From contig MU271144.1 in the NCBI GenBank assembly GCA_021432605.1, positions 1,980,606 through 2,044,605 of the forward strand: a DNA stretch of 64,000 nucleotides, read 5' to 3'. Each line of letters begins with the position of its first letter. The stretch's first letter is position 1. The position numbers and the translations under genes were made by a program. This document shows positions 1-10,702 of this stretch, in pieces. The notes beneath the pieces were generated by a model. That model did no database searches and had not been told where the DNA came from. It saw only the letters and a list, made by a program, of their open reading frames with translations. Origin of the DNA: Coniochaeta sp. PMI_546 (Eukaryota; Ascomycota; Sordariomycetes; Coniochaetales; Coniochaetaceae).

Positions 1-3000
1 ACTGTAGACCGTCCAGGTTCGGCATCTGGATGTCCATGAAGATGACATCAAAGTGCCGGTTATCCTCCATGTTGGCCTTGACCAGGTCATATGCTTCCTG
101 TCCGTCCTTGGCTATCGTCACGTCGTAGATGTCCTCGAGCTTCAGCATCTTGCTGACCACCTCAATGTTGGTCGAGTTGTCGTCGGCGACCAGGACCCGG
201 AGCTTACCCTGGTCACCTTTGTTCGCTCTGGCTTTGTCGATAGCAGCGAGTTGGTCCGCTTTGCTTGGTGGGACCGGTTGTGGGTTCGCCGCGAAAAACG
301 GCTGGCTCAGACCGACAAGCCGCGGTTGCTTGTCCAGCACCGTACTCTTCTGCTCACTTAGGACACCGCTCTTCGTCTCGGAGCTCTGTTTGCCGCTAAA
401 GGAAGTCCGGAGGTTTTCGCCATCCGCAGAACCAACGCTTGCTGGCCGAGACTTCATGCTGCTAGATGCAGTGCTCGATGCGCTGCGAAGAAGGCAGATT
501 CGTTAGTTAAGCAGCTTAGCAACGCTCGTTCCACGGAGGGTTTAGCTTACCGATCTTTCACGTATTTTAGCGGTATCTGCATTGTGAAAGTCGTTCCGAC
601 ACCGACAGTACTCTTCAGACCGATGGACCCTCCCATCAATTTGGCAAGTTGCGAGCAGATGCTCAAACCTAGACCCGTGCCACCGAACTTCTTGCTCAGG
701 CCCAAGTCACCCTGTACGAACGGCTCAAATATCTTCTCCTGCATGTGTTCCGCGATACCGGGGCCTGTATCTTCGACTTCAAATTCGAAGATGTACGACT
801 TGGCGTTAGGCGGCGGCGGAGTAGGTGACCTCTCTCGGATGTGGACATGTGGCGTCGCCTTGTCATCCAAAGGGTTTATCGCGAGGGCGGTGCCTCCCTT
901 CGGCGCCACCGCCGAACCTGCACTCCTCGATTGCGCCGAGATGGTAGACCCGGACCCGACCCTGTGGCGGGTGCGACCAGCTCGGTCAGAGTTTCGGTTC
1001 GAGAACGACGACGTCCTGCTTTCATCGCTGCTTATGCTCTCGAGTTCGCGGACGCATCGTATCCTTAGCTCGACCTTCCCTCCTGCTGGGGTGAACTTCA
1101 AGCTGTTGCTGACGAGGTTAATTATGACCTGCAATATCCGGTGCTGATCACCCCAAAGACACATATCCTTAAGCCTCCCTGTACCTAACGGTCCGAGGGC
1201 AGGTAGCCTGTGCCTTTCCAGGTTGGTCCTGTCGGGACTGCTGCTCTCTATGCTATCTGTGCCGACGAAAGTGACCGTGAAATTGATGTTGTTTTCTCGG
1301 ACCTGTTTATCGAAAATGGATATGATCTGGGACCTGATCTCCCCTAGTCTGAATTCCCTCTCCTCCAGGCTCACTTGTTGCCCAATCTGGTTCTTGGAGA
1401 AACTAAGGAGATCCTCTAGCAGATGGAGGAGAAGGTCACCTGCGACGGATTAGCCAACGAACCTTGGGCGACCGGCATGCCTCGCAATAAACTTACCTGA
1501 TTTGTACAGTGTCTTGAGAGACTGTTTGATCCTAACTATATCATCCTCTTCCATGCATACTGCACACATGCCCATGATGCCGTTGAGAGGTGTTTTCAAT
1601 TCGTGCGAGATGTTCGCAATGAACAGAGTCTTACTCTCGTTTGCCGCCTCAGCGGCCTTTTTGCTGATTTCGAGCTCCCTCGTGCGTGCGGCAACCTTTT
1701 CGTCTAACAACGTGTACTGCTTGTATAGCTCGTCCGTCATCTCGTTGAAGGTTTCGGTCAGTTCCGTCAGCTCGTCGGTAATATAATGTTTGCGGTCCCG
1801 CACTTTGCCGGGAATCTTGAACACCCGCCTGTTTGAACTCTCGTCCATCGCAGCTTGCGCCCTAGCCCTCGCACGCTTTCTCTTCCTGAGCCGGCGCTTG
1901 ATGTTGCCTATGATGCCTTTCTCGGACAGTTGAGATAGGGTCCCGCCAGAACTCGGGTCTTCCTCGTCATAGTCGTCGCCAAATTCGTCCTCGTACCCTG
2001 GCGGAAGAATAGACTTCTCCGTGGCCGACTTGAGCCTTCTGATGGGCTGAACGCTCAAGTGTGCGCAGGGGATGATCAAAACCAGGACAAGTCCCGCAGT
2101 GCCAAAGACACAACCAAGTAGGATTCTTCTAAGCTTCGCAATGGGTGCGTAGGCTTCGCTGTGGTCCTGCTCCACGACCACAGCCCAGGTTGCAAGTGAG
2201 GTTTGCGGCCGAGCGACACCAACAGCCACTGAATACCCCTGTTCGTTGGTGGTTGAGAGGAAGCTCGTCGCGTTGTTGACTTTTGGGTTCTTTGAATAGA
2301 ATACGTCCAGCGCAGCCGGATACTGTTTGAGCTCGAAGTTGTCCATAAATCCGCCGGTCGCCCAACTTCTAATTGCATGGCGGTCGGTCTGACTAGGCGC
2401 AGGCAGTGGCGGCAGTACAAAATGGACATCCTGCTCCTGGAAGGGTTCGAGAGGTGGCTGGTAGGTCGCATTACTGGCAGGTAAAGTGACGTTGAAGTTG
2501 TTCCAGAGGTTCGTTGAGCCAAGCATCAGTACCACGCCCGTGGATCCCAACCCTTCTCGTGACATCTGGATGTTGATCAGAGAGGCGGCAGACGCGATGA
2601 GAGTCATATAACCAAGAATGAAGCCAGGGATCTCATTGGACCTAACGGGGATAGTGATTGACAACAGAGCGAACGTCTCGTTGATGACGAGCGGGCCTAG
2701 CAAGAGACCGCCATTGTTACTGAGCCTGACATCGGGAAAAGCGTTGGCGGCAAACGCTGGTGTTGAAGGCACATATGGGTTGGCGTACCCAAGGTCTTGA
2801 TACGTGATGTTGGGGTATAGCATGGGCGGGTAGCCGGACGCCGTGTCGCTGAGATTGACTTTCAAGCCATTCGGGTCCAGATAAGGCAGCTCGATGTTCA
2901 CCGTCTGATTCCCGATCCCGGTGCCCGTCACATTAAGAAGGCCCTTTGGGTTGCCGGTTGTGTTTCTGGAGAACAACCGGGCCTGCAGCAGACCAGATAC

Positions 3001-3327
3001 GCCGCCGGAGGCCATGGCGCTCTGTAGGTCTCTGCGGGCATCGCCGAAGGGGTCAGCGGACTGGTTGGAAGTCTGATTGTAGAAGTCGCTGAAGGCTTTC
3101 TGCAGTAGCAACCGTGTTGAGATGGTCTGACACGTAGTCTGCACAAGGTCGATTTCGGAGGCAATGCGAGCAGCCTTGAGGGACGCGGTCAGGGCCAGGC
3201 CATCGGATTCGACACCAATGACGAAACTGTTGACATATATCCAGGTCGGAATGGAGACGATAGCAAGGGAAACCAGAACGGTGAGTATGACCAGAGCAAT
3301 GAGCTGCTCCCGGATGGCGATCCTCAT
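1..3327 (-). CDS. sln1: SLN1-type hybrid histidine kinase (osmosensor), C-terminus cut by window edge
   Basis: Membrane two-component kinase, probably the osmosensor that feeds a phosphorelay to the HOG MAPK cascade through an HPt protein (family knowledge). Exons read on the minus strand are 3327-1497, 1439-551 and 482-1, with introns of 57 and 68 bp; the frame is open through both. In 1067 visible residues I see a first membrane segment (about 9-32), a large extracellular loop, a second membrane segment (about 400-422), a HAMP/coiled-coil linker, the HisKA site [11 protein letters not shown] with phospho-His575, the N-box around Asn722, the G1 box DTGPGI (834-839), the G2 box GGTGLGLS (863-870) and a receiver domain with phospho-Asp1057 in [12 protein letters not shown] Ser-rich insert of about 100 residues separates the N and G1 boxes. 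The receiver continues past position 1. The ATG at 3327 precedes the first membrane segment directly. The SLN1 assignment rests on architecture: two membrane segments, HK and receiver, no PAS repeats. Confidence 0.9.
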
Positions 3328-4782
3328 CTTTGCCAGGCTATGAGGAAGTCGACGGCGCGTCTGTATGTATTCATTCTTGTGCCATGGGTTCGTGCCGCAA
3401 AGAGAGTCGTCTGCCGTCGGTCGCGATCGAGTATTGGTCGAGAAATCAGGCTTGATGCAATCAATCGGCGCGCGTCGAGAGGATGACGCCTAGGCTCTGC
3501 CAAACTTGGAGGCTCAAGTGACTCAAAGTCTCAGCAGTCTCAGGGGATCAGTCGCTCCAAGATGGATGGCTGCAGCAGACCAAGACAAAAGAGTGTACGA
3601 GTTTGGAGTTTGAGCGACAAGTCATGCGGAGAGAAAGCCACCGTGCGGGACGAAACACCGTTGATGATGCTGAGCAAGATCGTCAGTATCGTCCAGCGGT
3701 AGGAATGCGCAAGAGATTCGCTCAAAACAGCCTTGTTTCTTGGAGTGGAGGTTATGAGGTCGCTAAATCTGGGTGTGGAGCGTATGGATGGATGACGGAG
3801 AGCCGAGAGCTGAATAACGGCAGGTCCAAGTCCAGACCACAACAGCCAATGTACCCTATAACAGAATTGGAGGGGGGTGAAAGGCTGATGTCGCTCTACG
3901 TGTACTCTACGGTAGGGAGGAATTGGCGACCCTGTCGGAAGATCTGGGAGGTAACAACAGCAATACGTCCTAGAATTGACAAAGCCTGGTCAACCTGAGA
4001 TCTGCTATGCAGTAATCGACAGAAGTTCTAGGCCAACACGAAGAAGGTACTTGAATACGTGTAGGGAGCACCGGAGAGGGAGGAACAGCAATTGAACTTT
4101 TTCCCCGTACGTGTACGGTACGTGGACCAGAGTACACTGTACCTGCTCAGTGGATTGCGACTCGGTCAACTGACTCCACCCAGCGTGCCGGATCAGAAAG
4201 AGCGCTGTGCCCTGGTTGGTGGTGGCGAGCTCCAGGCGGAGCACAAACCACCTGGCAGAAAACCAAGGATTTACGTCTCCACTACTCACTCCATCGACGC
4301 GATACCTAATACGGTATCATAACGACCTTGGAGTCCTTGGACTTCCCTTGGACTCTTGTTGGAGTAGTGTATAGTACGAAAGTACGTGGAGAGGCCTACT
4401 ACGATCATGTGAGGTCTCGTCCGGGCTGACTTCACATTGACCCTGCTTGGCACGATCGGCCTCTCGGCTCTAGCCGCGAGTTTCTGAAGCTTGCATCCCA
4501 AACAGGAAATATCGCTTGCCAATTGCTTGTCATCATCGCCGGACCTCAGTTACCGGCACTCTCACCAGTACCCAGGAGAGAAGTACGCAGATTGAGTCAA
4601 AAGGTAAAATTCATTACAAGTCATAAGCCCCTAAGGCCATCCGCCGACATCCAAAAGATACACATAATCGCCAGGCAAAGCCCCAGGATCCCAATGAACG
4701 TCATTCAACCACACCGTACCAACCATATACCTGCAGCATAGCACAACTGTTAAGCCCAAAATCCCCACATGCTGTTCCTACT
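3328..4782. other. Intergenic: kinase promoter side and F-box gene 3' side
   Basis: No supportable gene; the short ORFs here lack protein-like composition. The region upstream of 3327 should hold the kinase promoter and 5' UTR. Local sequence oddities are a GTACGT/ACGTAC-rich palindromic patch at 4106-4125 and CCTTGGA-type short direct repeats at 4326-4365. Confidence 0.6.
4326..4365. repeat. Short imperfect direct repeat, CCTTGGA(G/C)T type
   Basis: Four tandem copies of roughly 9-11 bases built on CCTTGGAGT / CCTTGGACT / TTGGAGT, seen directly. They lie in the intergenic region between the kinase and F-box genes. Function is unknown and chance duplication by slippage is possible. Confidence 0.5.
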
Positions 4783-7506
4783 TCAAGACCGACTAAACAT
4801 CAACGGCACAAACGCGCTACTCGCGCTCTCCACCGTAGTCCGGTGGTCAGCATGCACGCCTCCAAGTCCCATACAGCTCCCATTGCCATGTCCATAGACC
4901 CCGTATCCTCCACGATAATGGTTGACGTTTACCGCCGACGACCCCGTCGCGATCCCAATACTCCGCCCAAACAGGCCCTCCCTGAACCTACTCAACCCCC
5001 CTCCGTTGCTGACCGCCGCGGGCGGCGCACCCATCACCGTCCCCAGAGACAAGGCAGATAGACCAGACAGCCCCAACACAGCCGCCGAGTCCTTGTCCTT
5101 TGCTTGCGCAGCCTTGCGGCGGACGAATTCGCGGGATAGCTTGGCTAGCACGGCCTCGCGCGCTCGCTTGAGGGCGCTGTTGCGGGTGGCTGCTTCTTCT
5201 GCCTCCTGCTCTGCGGCGAGGAGAAGCTCAGCTTCGATGTGCCGCTGGATTGGGGACAGGCCGTCTTCCACGGCACCGTCGGTGGTGTGTGCCGTGGCGA
5301 GGTCTAGGGTGGACTTGTTGGATCTCGTGGACTTGAACGAGTTGTTCGACTGGTTCGACAATGTCCTTGCCAGTGACGGTTTGTAGGACGGTGACTGTGT
5401 GGCAGCGGTATTGGTTGGCTGGGTACTGATAAGCGGTCCGGTCTTGGATGACGGGTCGTACACTGTAGGCTGGAGGAGGACTGGCAGTGGATCCGGGTTG
5501 AGGATGGGCGCAGAGATGTTCGCGTCAGGGATCGGGTCCTGCGGCGTCCTCGGCCTGCTGTTGCTTCCACTCCTCTTGCTGCGGAGCGAAGCTAGCGAGA
5601 TGGCAGCTTCATCATCTGACGCCAGCACTTCAGCAATAAAGTCTGGCATCCGTGGTACTTCTGGTGCCTCGTCTGAATGTCGTCGCCTGCGGTGAGGCCC
5701 ACGATGCTCACCCCGGTGCCTTGAGTGCGACCTGTCGCGACTGCGGCTATGCGAGCGATCATGGGTCTCGTCGCTGCGTGAGTGCTTATGGCTCTTGGTA
5801 TGGTGGCGCTTACTGCTGCTACTGCCAGCTTCGCTACGAGCGGCGGCTCTGTCATCGGCTGTTTCCTCGGCGTCGGACGTGGTACCATCTCTGCGATGGT
5901 GTCTTCGCGACGTCTTCTTCCGAATACGTCGCTTCTTCAGCTTCGTGCTGAAAGCTAGGCTGGCTTCCTTGGCAGCCTCGATGTCGGATGCCAGGCCACC
6001 ATCGTCTGGCTGTTTCTTGCTCTCTTGGTGATCTGCTCCCTCGTCGGCCTCGGGCACCGAGGGCATTGGATCAACCATAAACCCATCATGAGCAGCGGCT
6101 GTCACGCCGCGTGCCCATTCCTCGACACCGGCCTCGAGCACATCAACATCGTTTGGTCCGCCAAGCATCATGCCCTCCAGGTCAACATCTAAGAGTTCCT
6201 TGCTGGCAGCCGCCGCCGCAGCTGACGGGCTTGGTAGCTGCTCATCATCATGAGACGGCACGGCGGCAGCGGCGGCGCCAGACGAACCAGATAGCGATCT
6301 GACCAGCCCCGGGCGGTCGCTGCGTACACTGCCTCCAATGGAGTAGCGCGACCAGGAGTTTCCCCCACCGTCTTTCAGGGGCTCAAGCGCCTCATCCCAA
6401 CTGCCGTTATTGATAAGTACGACATTCTCAAAGTCGAACTCTCGCACCGACTGCTTGTGCGCCTCGACCAAGTCCCTCAGTTGCGGTGCGTTCATCGTCG
6501 CGTTGCGCACCTGCATGTAGCGCAGGCGCGGCATGATGAGCGGCCGACGCGATGGCCGAGGTGGAAGAGGCGACATGGGCGACGTCACTTCGGCGAAGAG
6601 TTTCTTCGTGCTGCGCGGTGGTGCGAAGAGCGGATCAGCCGACAGAGCAAGCGGGCAGGGACCTCTGCGACCGAGCCATGAGAAGTGAAATTTTTCCACT
6701 GTCTCGGCGAAGAAGCGGATATAGTCGTCAATGATCTTCAGGTGGTCCAGTCCCGGTGAGGCGCCGTAGAAGTCCCACGACTCTACTGATATGTAGAGCT
6801 TGCGGATCTGCCGCCACCGGCGCGTCCCTGAGGGCGAAGAGCCAAATCCCGGCGCGGGACGCAGGTAGTTAAACGCCGTAGGATGGACTCCGGAAAGGGA
6901 GAGCTTAGTTAGCTTGGGAAATGCCGTCCTCTCCAAAGTAACGCGTAGGCTGATGAGAGCGTAGTCAACAATGTCACGCCGGTAACGTTCCTTGGGGTCC
7001 TGACCGGGGGTCTTGATTGTTAGGTGGCGCATGTTCGGCATATGCTTCATGGCGTTGATGAAAGACGGCACATTGGTAGCAGCATGGAAGAGCGGCGGGT
7101 ACTGCTGTGTCAGGATGTCGCCCAATTCCGTGTTGCCGTACTTCGGTCGCGCAAGCACAGACGCCATGGATGTGTGTGGCGTGTATAAATAGCTAATCTC
7201 TTTCCCAGTCAGGGGATGGATGAGCGGTGGCAGGAAAGTCGCGTCCGAGTGAGCAAACTGAAAGGTGAGATGCTCAACGTGGTGCCCTATCCGAGAAAGA
7301 GCCTGGATCCGGCTAGGTTTGGTGAAGGTGTTTGCTGTAAAGGTTATGGTGGTTCGCAAGAACAGACGCTTGGTAACGAGGTTGCAGCATGCCGAATTGG
7401 CGATCCTGATAGAGCAGATGTCCTCCTTGGACAAGAGCCCGAAGAGCCTCTCCCTGACTGCCTCGTTCTGCCAGAGACAGTAAAATGCTTGTGGTGAAGT
7501 TGCCAT
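4783..7506 (-). CDS. F-box-like protein with Arg/Ser/His-rich disordered region
   Basis: Intronless, 907 residues, ATG at 7506. Residues about 10-55 (LWQNEAVRERLFGLLSKEDI... then CCNLVTKRLF) fit a degenerate fungal F-box, which would bind Skp1 and place the protein in an SCF ubiquitin ligase (inference). Residues about 60-400 have leucine-rich-like strand patterns resembling the C-terminal region of fungal F-box proteins. From about 430 onward it is low complexity: Ala/Ser/Asp runs, then at about 540-640 a basic stretch rich in RS, RH and HR dipeptides (RSHSRSRDRSHSRH and similar), as in nuclear speckle or RNA-associated proteins. A helical, charged segment near 770-810 (ALKRAREAVLAKLSREFVRRK) follows, then a Gly/Ser-rich tail. 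No neighbour suggests a pathway. The coding call is strong; the F-box call is moderate because the motif is weak by eye. Confidence 0.8.
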   Translation of the reverse strand: MATSPQAFYCLWQNEAVRERLFGLLSKEDICSIRIANSACCNLVTKRLFLRTTITFTANTFTKPSRIQALSRIGHHVEHLTFQFAHSDATFLPPLIHPLTGKEISYLYTPHTSMASVLARPKYGNTELGDILTQQYPPLFHAATNVPSFINAMKHMPNMRHLTIKTPGQDPKERYRRDIVDYALISLRVTLERTAFPKLTKLSLSGVHPTAFNYLRPAPGFGSSPSGTRRWRQIRKLYISVESWDFYGASPGLDHLKIIDDYIRFFAETVEKFHFSWLGRRGPCPLALSADPLFAPPRSTKKLFAEVTSPMSPLPPRPSRRPLIMPRLRYMQVRNATMNAPQLRDLVEAHKQSVREFDFENVVLINNGSWDEALEPLKDGGGNSWSRYSIGGSVRSDRPGLVRSLSGSSGAAAAAVPSHDDEQLPSPSAAAAAASKELLDVDLEGMMLGGPNDVDVLEAGVEEWARGVTAAAHDGFMVDPMPSVPEADEGADHQESKKQPDDGGLASDIEAAKEASLAFSTKLKKRRIRKKTSRRHHRRDGTTSDAEETADDRAAARSEAGSSSSKRHHTKSHKHSRSDETHDRSHSRSRDRSHSRHRGEHRGPHRRRRHSDEAPEVPRMPDFIAEVLASDDEAAISLASLRSKRSGSNSRPRTPQDPIPDANISAPILNPDPLPVLLQPTVYDPSSKTGPLISTQPTNTAATQSPSYKPSLARTLSNQSNNSFKSTRSNKSTLDLATAHTTDGAVEDGLSPIQRHIEAELLLAAEQEAEEAATRNSALKRAREAVLAKLSREFVRRKAAQAKDKDSAAVLGLSGLSALSLGTVMGAPPAAVSNGGGLSRFREGLFGRSIGIATGSSAVNVNHYRGGYGVYGHGNGSCMGLGGVHADHRTTVESASSAFVPLMFSRS

Positions 7507-8335
7507 AGCTTTCGCATGTCGTCAAGACACGGAACTGGTGGGAGATAGCGGTGCTTGGAGGGTCGTTCCCAGGTGCCTTGGAGACTCTGTGCACACTCGA
7601 TGAGAAGAAGCAAGTGTGGAGGTCGACTATAAGTTGCGTGTGATTTAACAATGTGAAATAGGTTATGCAGAGGATGATTGCAAAACAACGTGAAGGTCAA
7701 CCGCTTTTCATTGTCTGGAGACTTCTATCGCGCAACAGATGTAAGTCAAGTCTCCTCAATCAGCCAACCCATGAGGTACGAACAGAATCAATGCCGAAAA
7801 GATCGAACTATGAAGAGCGACTTCAATCCAGAGTATTATACCCAATAAATCCACCTCAACAGCCTCCTCCTTTTGGTCGCGCATCTTTTCTGCTCTAGTC
7901 TGTGGCGAGCTCCTGGCGTCGCTCAACATCTGCATAGACCAGAATCGATTGGCGATGGTGAGTCATGCCACGGTTATAGGTCACCTGCAAGAGCGAACGG
8001 AGCATCCAGAGATGTCGCGACCGCGACCGAATTTGGGACCGCGCTGGACCGTTGGACTGGCGGTCTCCCGTGGGGCCTCCATGCATCCTATATGCAGCAT
8101 CTGCAACCGTCTCGAGGGCGAGATATCGGCAGCCAGTCAAGCCCGTCAGGAGGGCCTGCACCTGCAGACTATTGCAGCTTGCCATTGCAGGACAAGCGCG
8201 AGAACAGCGTGGGAAAAGGAAGAGGGGCTATCTTGCCAGTGCAGTAGCCAATGAAACACCCTGCAGAGGTTGTGCATTTTGGGGGCTTGGTGTTTCGTTC
8301 GCGTCTGTTTGGCGATTGTCGTGGCATCCACGCGC

Positions 8336-9050
8336 TAGACGCTGACGCGCTGTCGCTCTCCCAGAGTGCCACATGGCAGTATAAAACAACTAAGCGCCCC
8401 CGGTTTCGATCCGGCCTTCAGAGACCAAAATCTGGGGGGATGGTCTCCTAAAGCGGCCAGTCTGGTGAAGCTGCCAGATGTGATCCAGTCTGTCGGGTAA
8501 TAGTTGCCGTCATAGTCATATACTTCCACCGGAACAGGACGGTCGTCGAGGTTGAGTGTCGATGCGTTGAAGGGCTTGCAATAGATGATCGCATCCCAAC
8601 CTCGAGATAGAGGGGCCAGTCGTATTGATCGCGTCGCTGAATGTGTTCAAGAGCAGGACAACACCACGGTATACACCTAAGGTTCGCGACGCGTCCGGGG
8701 TGGATGCACCTGTCTGTCTGCACACTGCCACTCCACAGTGCCACAAGACTAAGCGGTCAAGCAGCGCACACCATCAATCACCGTCAACGCCTAAGGCACT
8801 CCGGCATATCTGCATGTTTCGAAACATTTCCCCCACGACCAGTCGTCGGCACTTGCCTGAACATTGGGGAAGGGCGGGATGAAATAAAACGAGTCAAAGC
8901 TCCGGATCACGGCGCCTGCGCCCCAGGACGGGTGGCTGGGTGTGTCTCCGAACGACACTCTGTTGGTGGACGTGGTTCCCCCAAGTTTCAAGCGTAGGAC
9001 TCCGGTGCCATCGTCTATAATAGTTATACCGAAGACAGGAAGTGCTAATT
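8336..9050 (-). pseudogene. Coding-like minus-strand stretch; unidentified gene or gene remnant
   Basis: Two blocks read like real protein on the minus strand. The upstream block (about 9050-8790) includes the segments VLRLKLGGTTSTNRVSFGD, FDSFYFIPPFPN and SADDWSWGKC and ends at a stop. The downstream block (about 8650-8336) begins after a plausible acceptor (ACATTCAG) and includes SRGWDAIIYCKPFN, LNLDDRPVPVEVYDYDG and YYPTDWITSGSFTRL before a stop. I could not join them with a convincing donor site, and no start codon with a signal peptide is evident upstream. It could be an intact multi-exon gene whose first exons I missed, or a decaying copy. I do not recognise the family. Confidence 0.3.
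8413..8458. repeat. Imperfect inverted repeat (hairpin)
   Basis: GAGACC (8421-8426) pairs with GGTCTC (8442-8447), extended outward by GGCCTT pairing with AAG..GGCC across small mismatches; the loop is about 15 bases. It lies inside the coding-like stretch on the other strand. No poly-T tract or neighbouring gene end suggests a terminator. Confidence 0.4.
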
Positions 9051-9805
9051 TACCTGTGGATTAAGGGACTGTATGTTGTTTCTAGAACGAACGGGTTACA
9101 CCTGGTTGACAGCTGCCACCACCGGAACGTACTTTCACCAGTGTTGATGTTGACTTCAATTTCATTATATCAATGTGTCGCCCTAGCCTTGCTTCACCCC
9201 GCCCCGGTGCGATAATGACTAGTTTGTTTGTTTCCAGCTTTGCTTTGGATTCGTGCCATTTGGTTGTGACAAGATGCCATCAAGCTTCCGCACTGGGTCG
9301 TTTCACCCGACCAAGACCAAGCTCGCACCAGGCCGGAACCGAGGTTGTCCTCCTGCACCTGTCCGACGAGAGCCTTGCGTGACTCGACGTCTCGCAACTG
9401 GTGCGTACCGTTCTACGTCAGTAGATATGCGGCTTCCAGTATCTTCTCCAAGATGTAGACATCAGATTCAGATTCAATCCTCTGACCAGTCGTCGGGCTC
9501 CTCTCCTAGGCAGCCCGTGTGTCAAGGTCATATGTGAATGATATTTCAGCCTTGCGATCCATTGGCGGCAAGAAGCGCGTTTGAGCCTAACCTCATCATT
9601 ATCTTGTGAGGCTCATCTGTGGTCTCTGATTATACGCCTTTGCTCCAATGGGCTCGGCTGGCTCCTTCCCGTTCCATCTCAAAGCTCACCCTAACTTTGC
9701 AGGCGGCTGCCTGAACTCAGTCTCAACTTTTCATACTTCTCTCGGATACTTCGTCTTTAAGCGAACTCACAATCCTACATCGACCAGCCCTCCAGTACTC
9801 TCATC

Positions 9806-10702
9806 ATGTCCGCATCGTCTCATCGACAAGGTGGCCGTAGCGGTGTGCCAAGCGGCCCGAAACAACCTCCCGAGATGCACTGCATCGTCTGCCAGTGCCC
9901 TTGCGCCGCAGGGCCAGATGGTGACCAGCTGTATAAGCTTCTTCCTTGCAACCACCACCACTGCACCCGCTGTCTGCGCTTCAATTTCACCATGACTTTA
10001 CGAGCGAAACCTTTCTCGCCAGCTCGGTGCTGCGGCCTCACGCCCAGCATCGACCCCGAGAGCCTCATAGCTGCAATGGACCCTGGAGAAGTCAGCAAGC
10101 ATATGGAGACATATCTCGCTAAGCTCGACGAGTACAATTGCAAAGACAAGCTATACTGCTACATCAAGAACTGCAGCACCCATATCCCCATGGCTCGAAG
10201 GTCTCAGAGGGTCGGCACCTGCCCGAAGTGCTCATGGAAGACATGCAAGAAGTGCAAGGCAAAGTCGCACTGGGGTGCTTGTTCGGCTGAGAAACTCAAG
10301 GACCTCGAGGGTGACGAGCAGCTCCTCGCACTTGCCGAAGAGAGGAATTGGAGACAGTGTCCGGACTGCTCGACGATGGTTGAGAGAATGGAAGGCTGCC
10401 CACATATGACGTGAGTGAATACCGCTTTCTTACTTTCTTTGCCACATGCTCGTCCATTCGTCCGAATAGTACCTTGTCTTCTTCACGCTTTGGTCTCTTC
10501 GCACCATCGTGTCGTTACAGCCTGTATCATGGAACCTTCGATTTCCAGCTGGCGCATACAAACGGGAACAATGTCTCATATGCAAATATCTAACTCTACC
10601 CACAGGTGCGTTTGCGGCTGCGAGTTCTGCTATAACTGCGGGCGCACACCCTTTGATAGTCATGGATGTGGAGCAGAGTTGGAAGGCGAAGAGCTGTTGT
10701 AG
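9806..10702 (+). CDS. RBR-type (RING1-IBR-RING2) E3 ubiquitin ligase, short form
   Basis: Exons 9806-10410 and 10606-10702 give 233 residues; the intron of 195 bp has a GTGAGT donor and a CCACAG acceptor. RING1 residues include C26, C29, C48, H50, C53, C56 and C75/C76. The IBR block spans about 118-159 (C118, C123, C139, C142, C147, C150, H155, C159). RING2 is CPDC at 185-188, then GCPHMTC with C203 as the predicted catalytic cysteine, then CVCGCEFCYNCG. RBR ligases take ubiquitin from an E2 onto the RING2 cysteine before transfer to substrate (family knowledge). The protein is almost only the RBR module with no extra recognition domain, so its substrate cannot be inferred. The intron interrupts the reading frame immediately before the catalytic cysteine, so intron retention ends translation at TGA just before it. 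The ATG has good context (CATCATGTC). Confidence 0.88.

Larger units (their letters stand above)
7507..9805. other. Intergenic 2.3 kb, with a possible gene remnant
   Basis: Contains the F-box gene promoter on the left and the RBR ligase promoter on the right. Apart from the minus-strand coding-like stretch at 8336-9050 (listed separately) and a GC-rich hairpin at 8413-8458, I see nothing I can support. Confidence 0.5.

Noticed and set aside
4106-4125. ACGTAC palindromes as an operator or mobile-element end
   Set aside because: Too short and without a matching partner or target duplication.
8395-8455. tRNA-like element on the minus strand (CCGG-ATCGAAA-CCGG arm and a TTG-like anticodon loop)
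   Set aside because: The T-loop lacks the TTCRA consensus, the anticodon stem has mismatches and no matching 5' acceptor stem exists. The GC-rich hairpin explains the resemblance.
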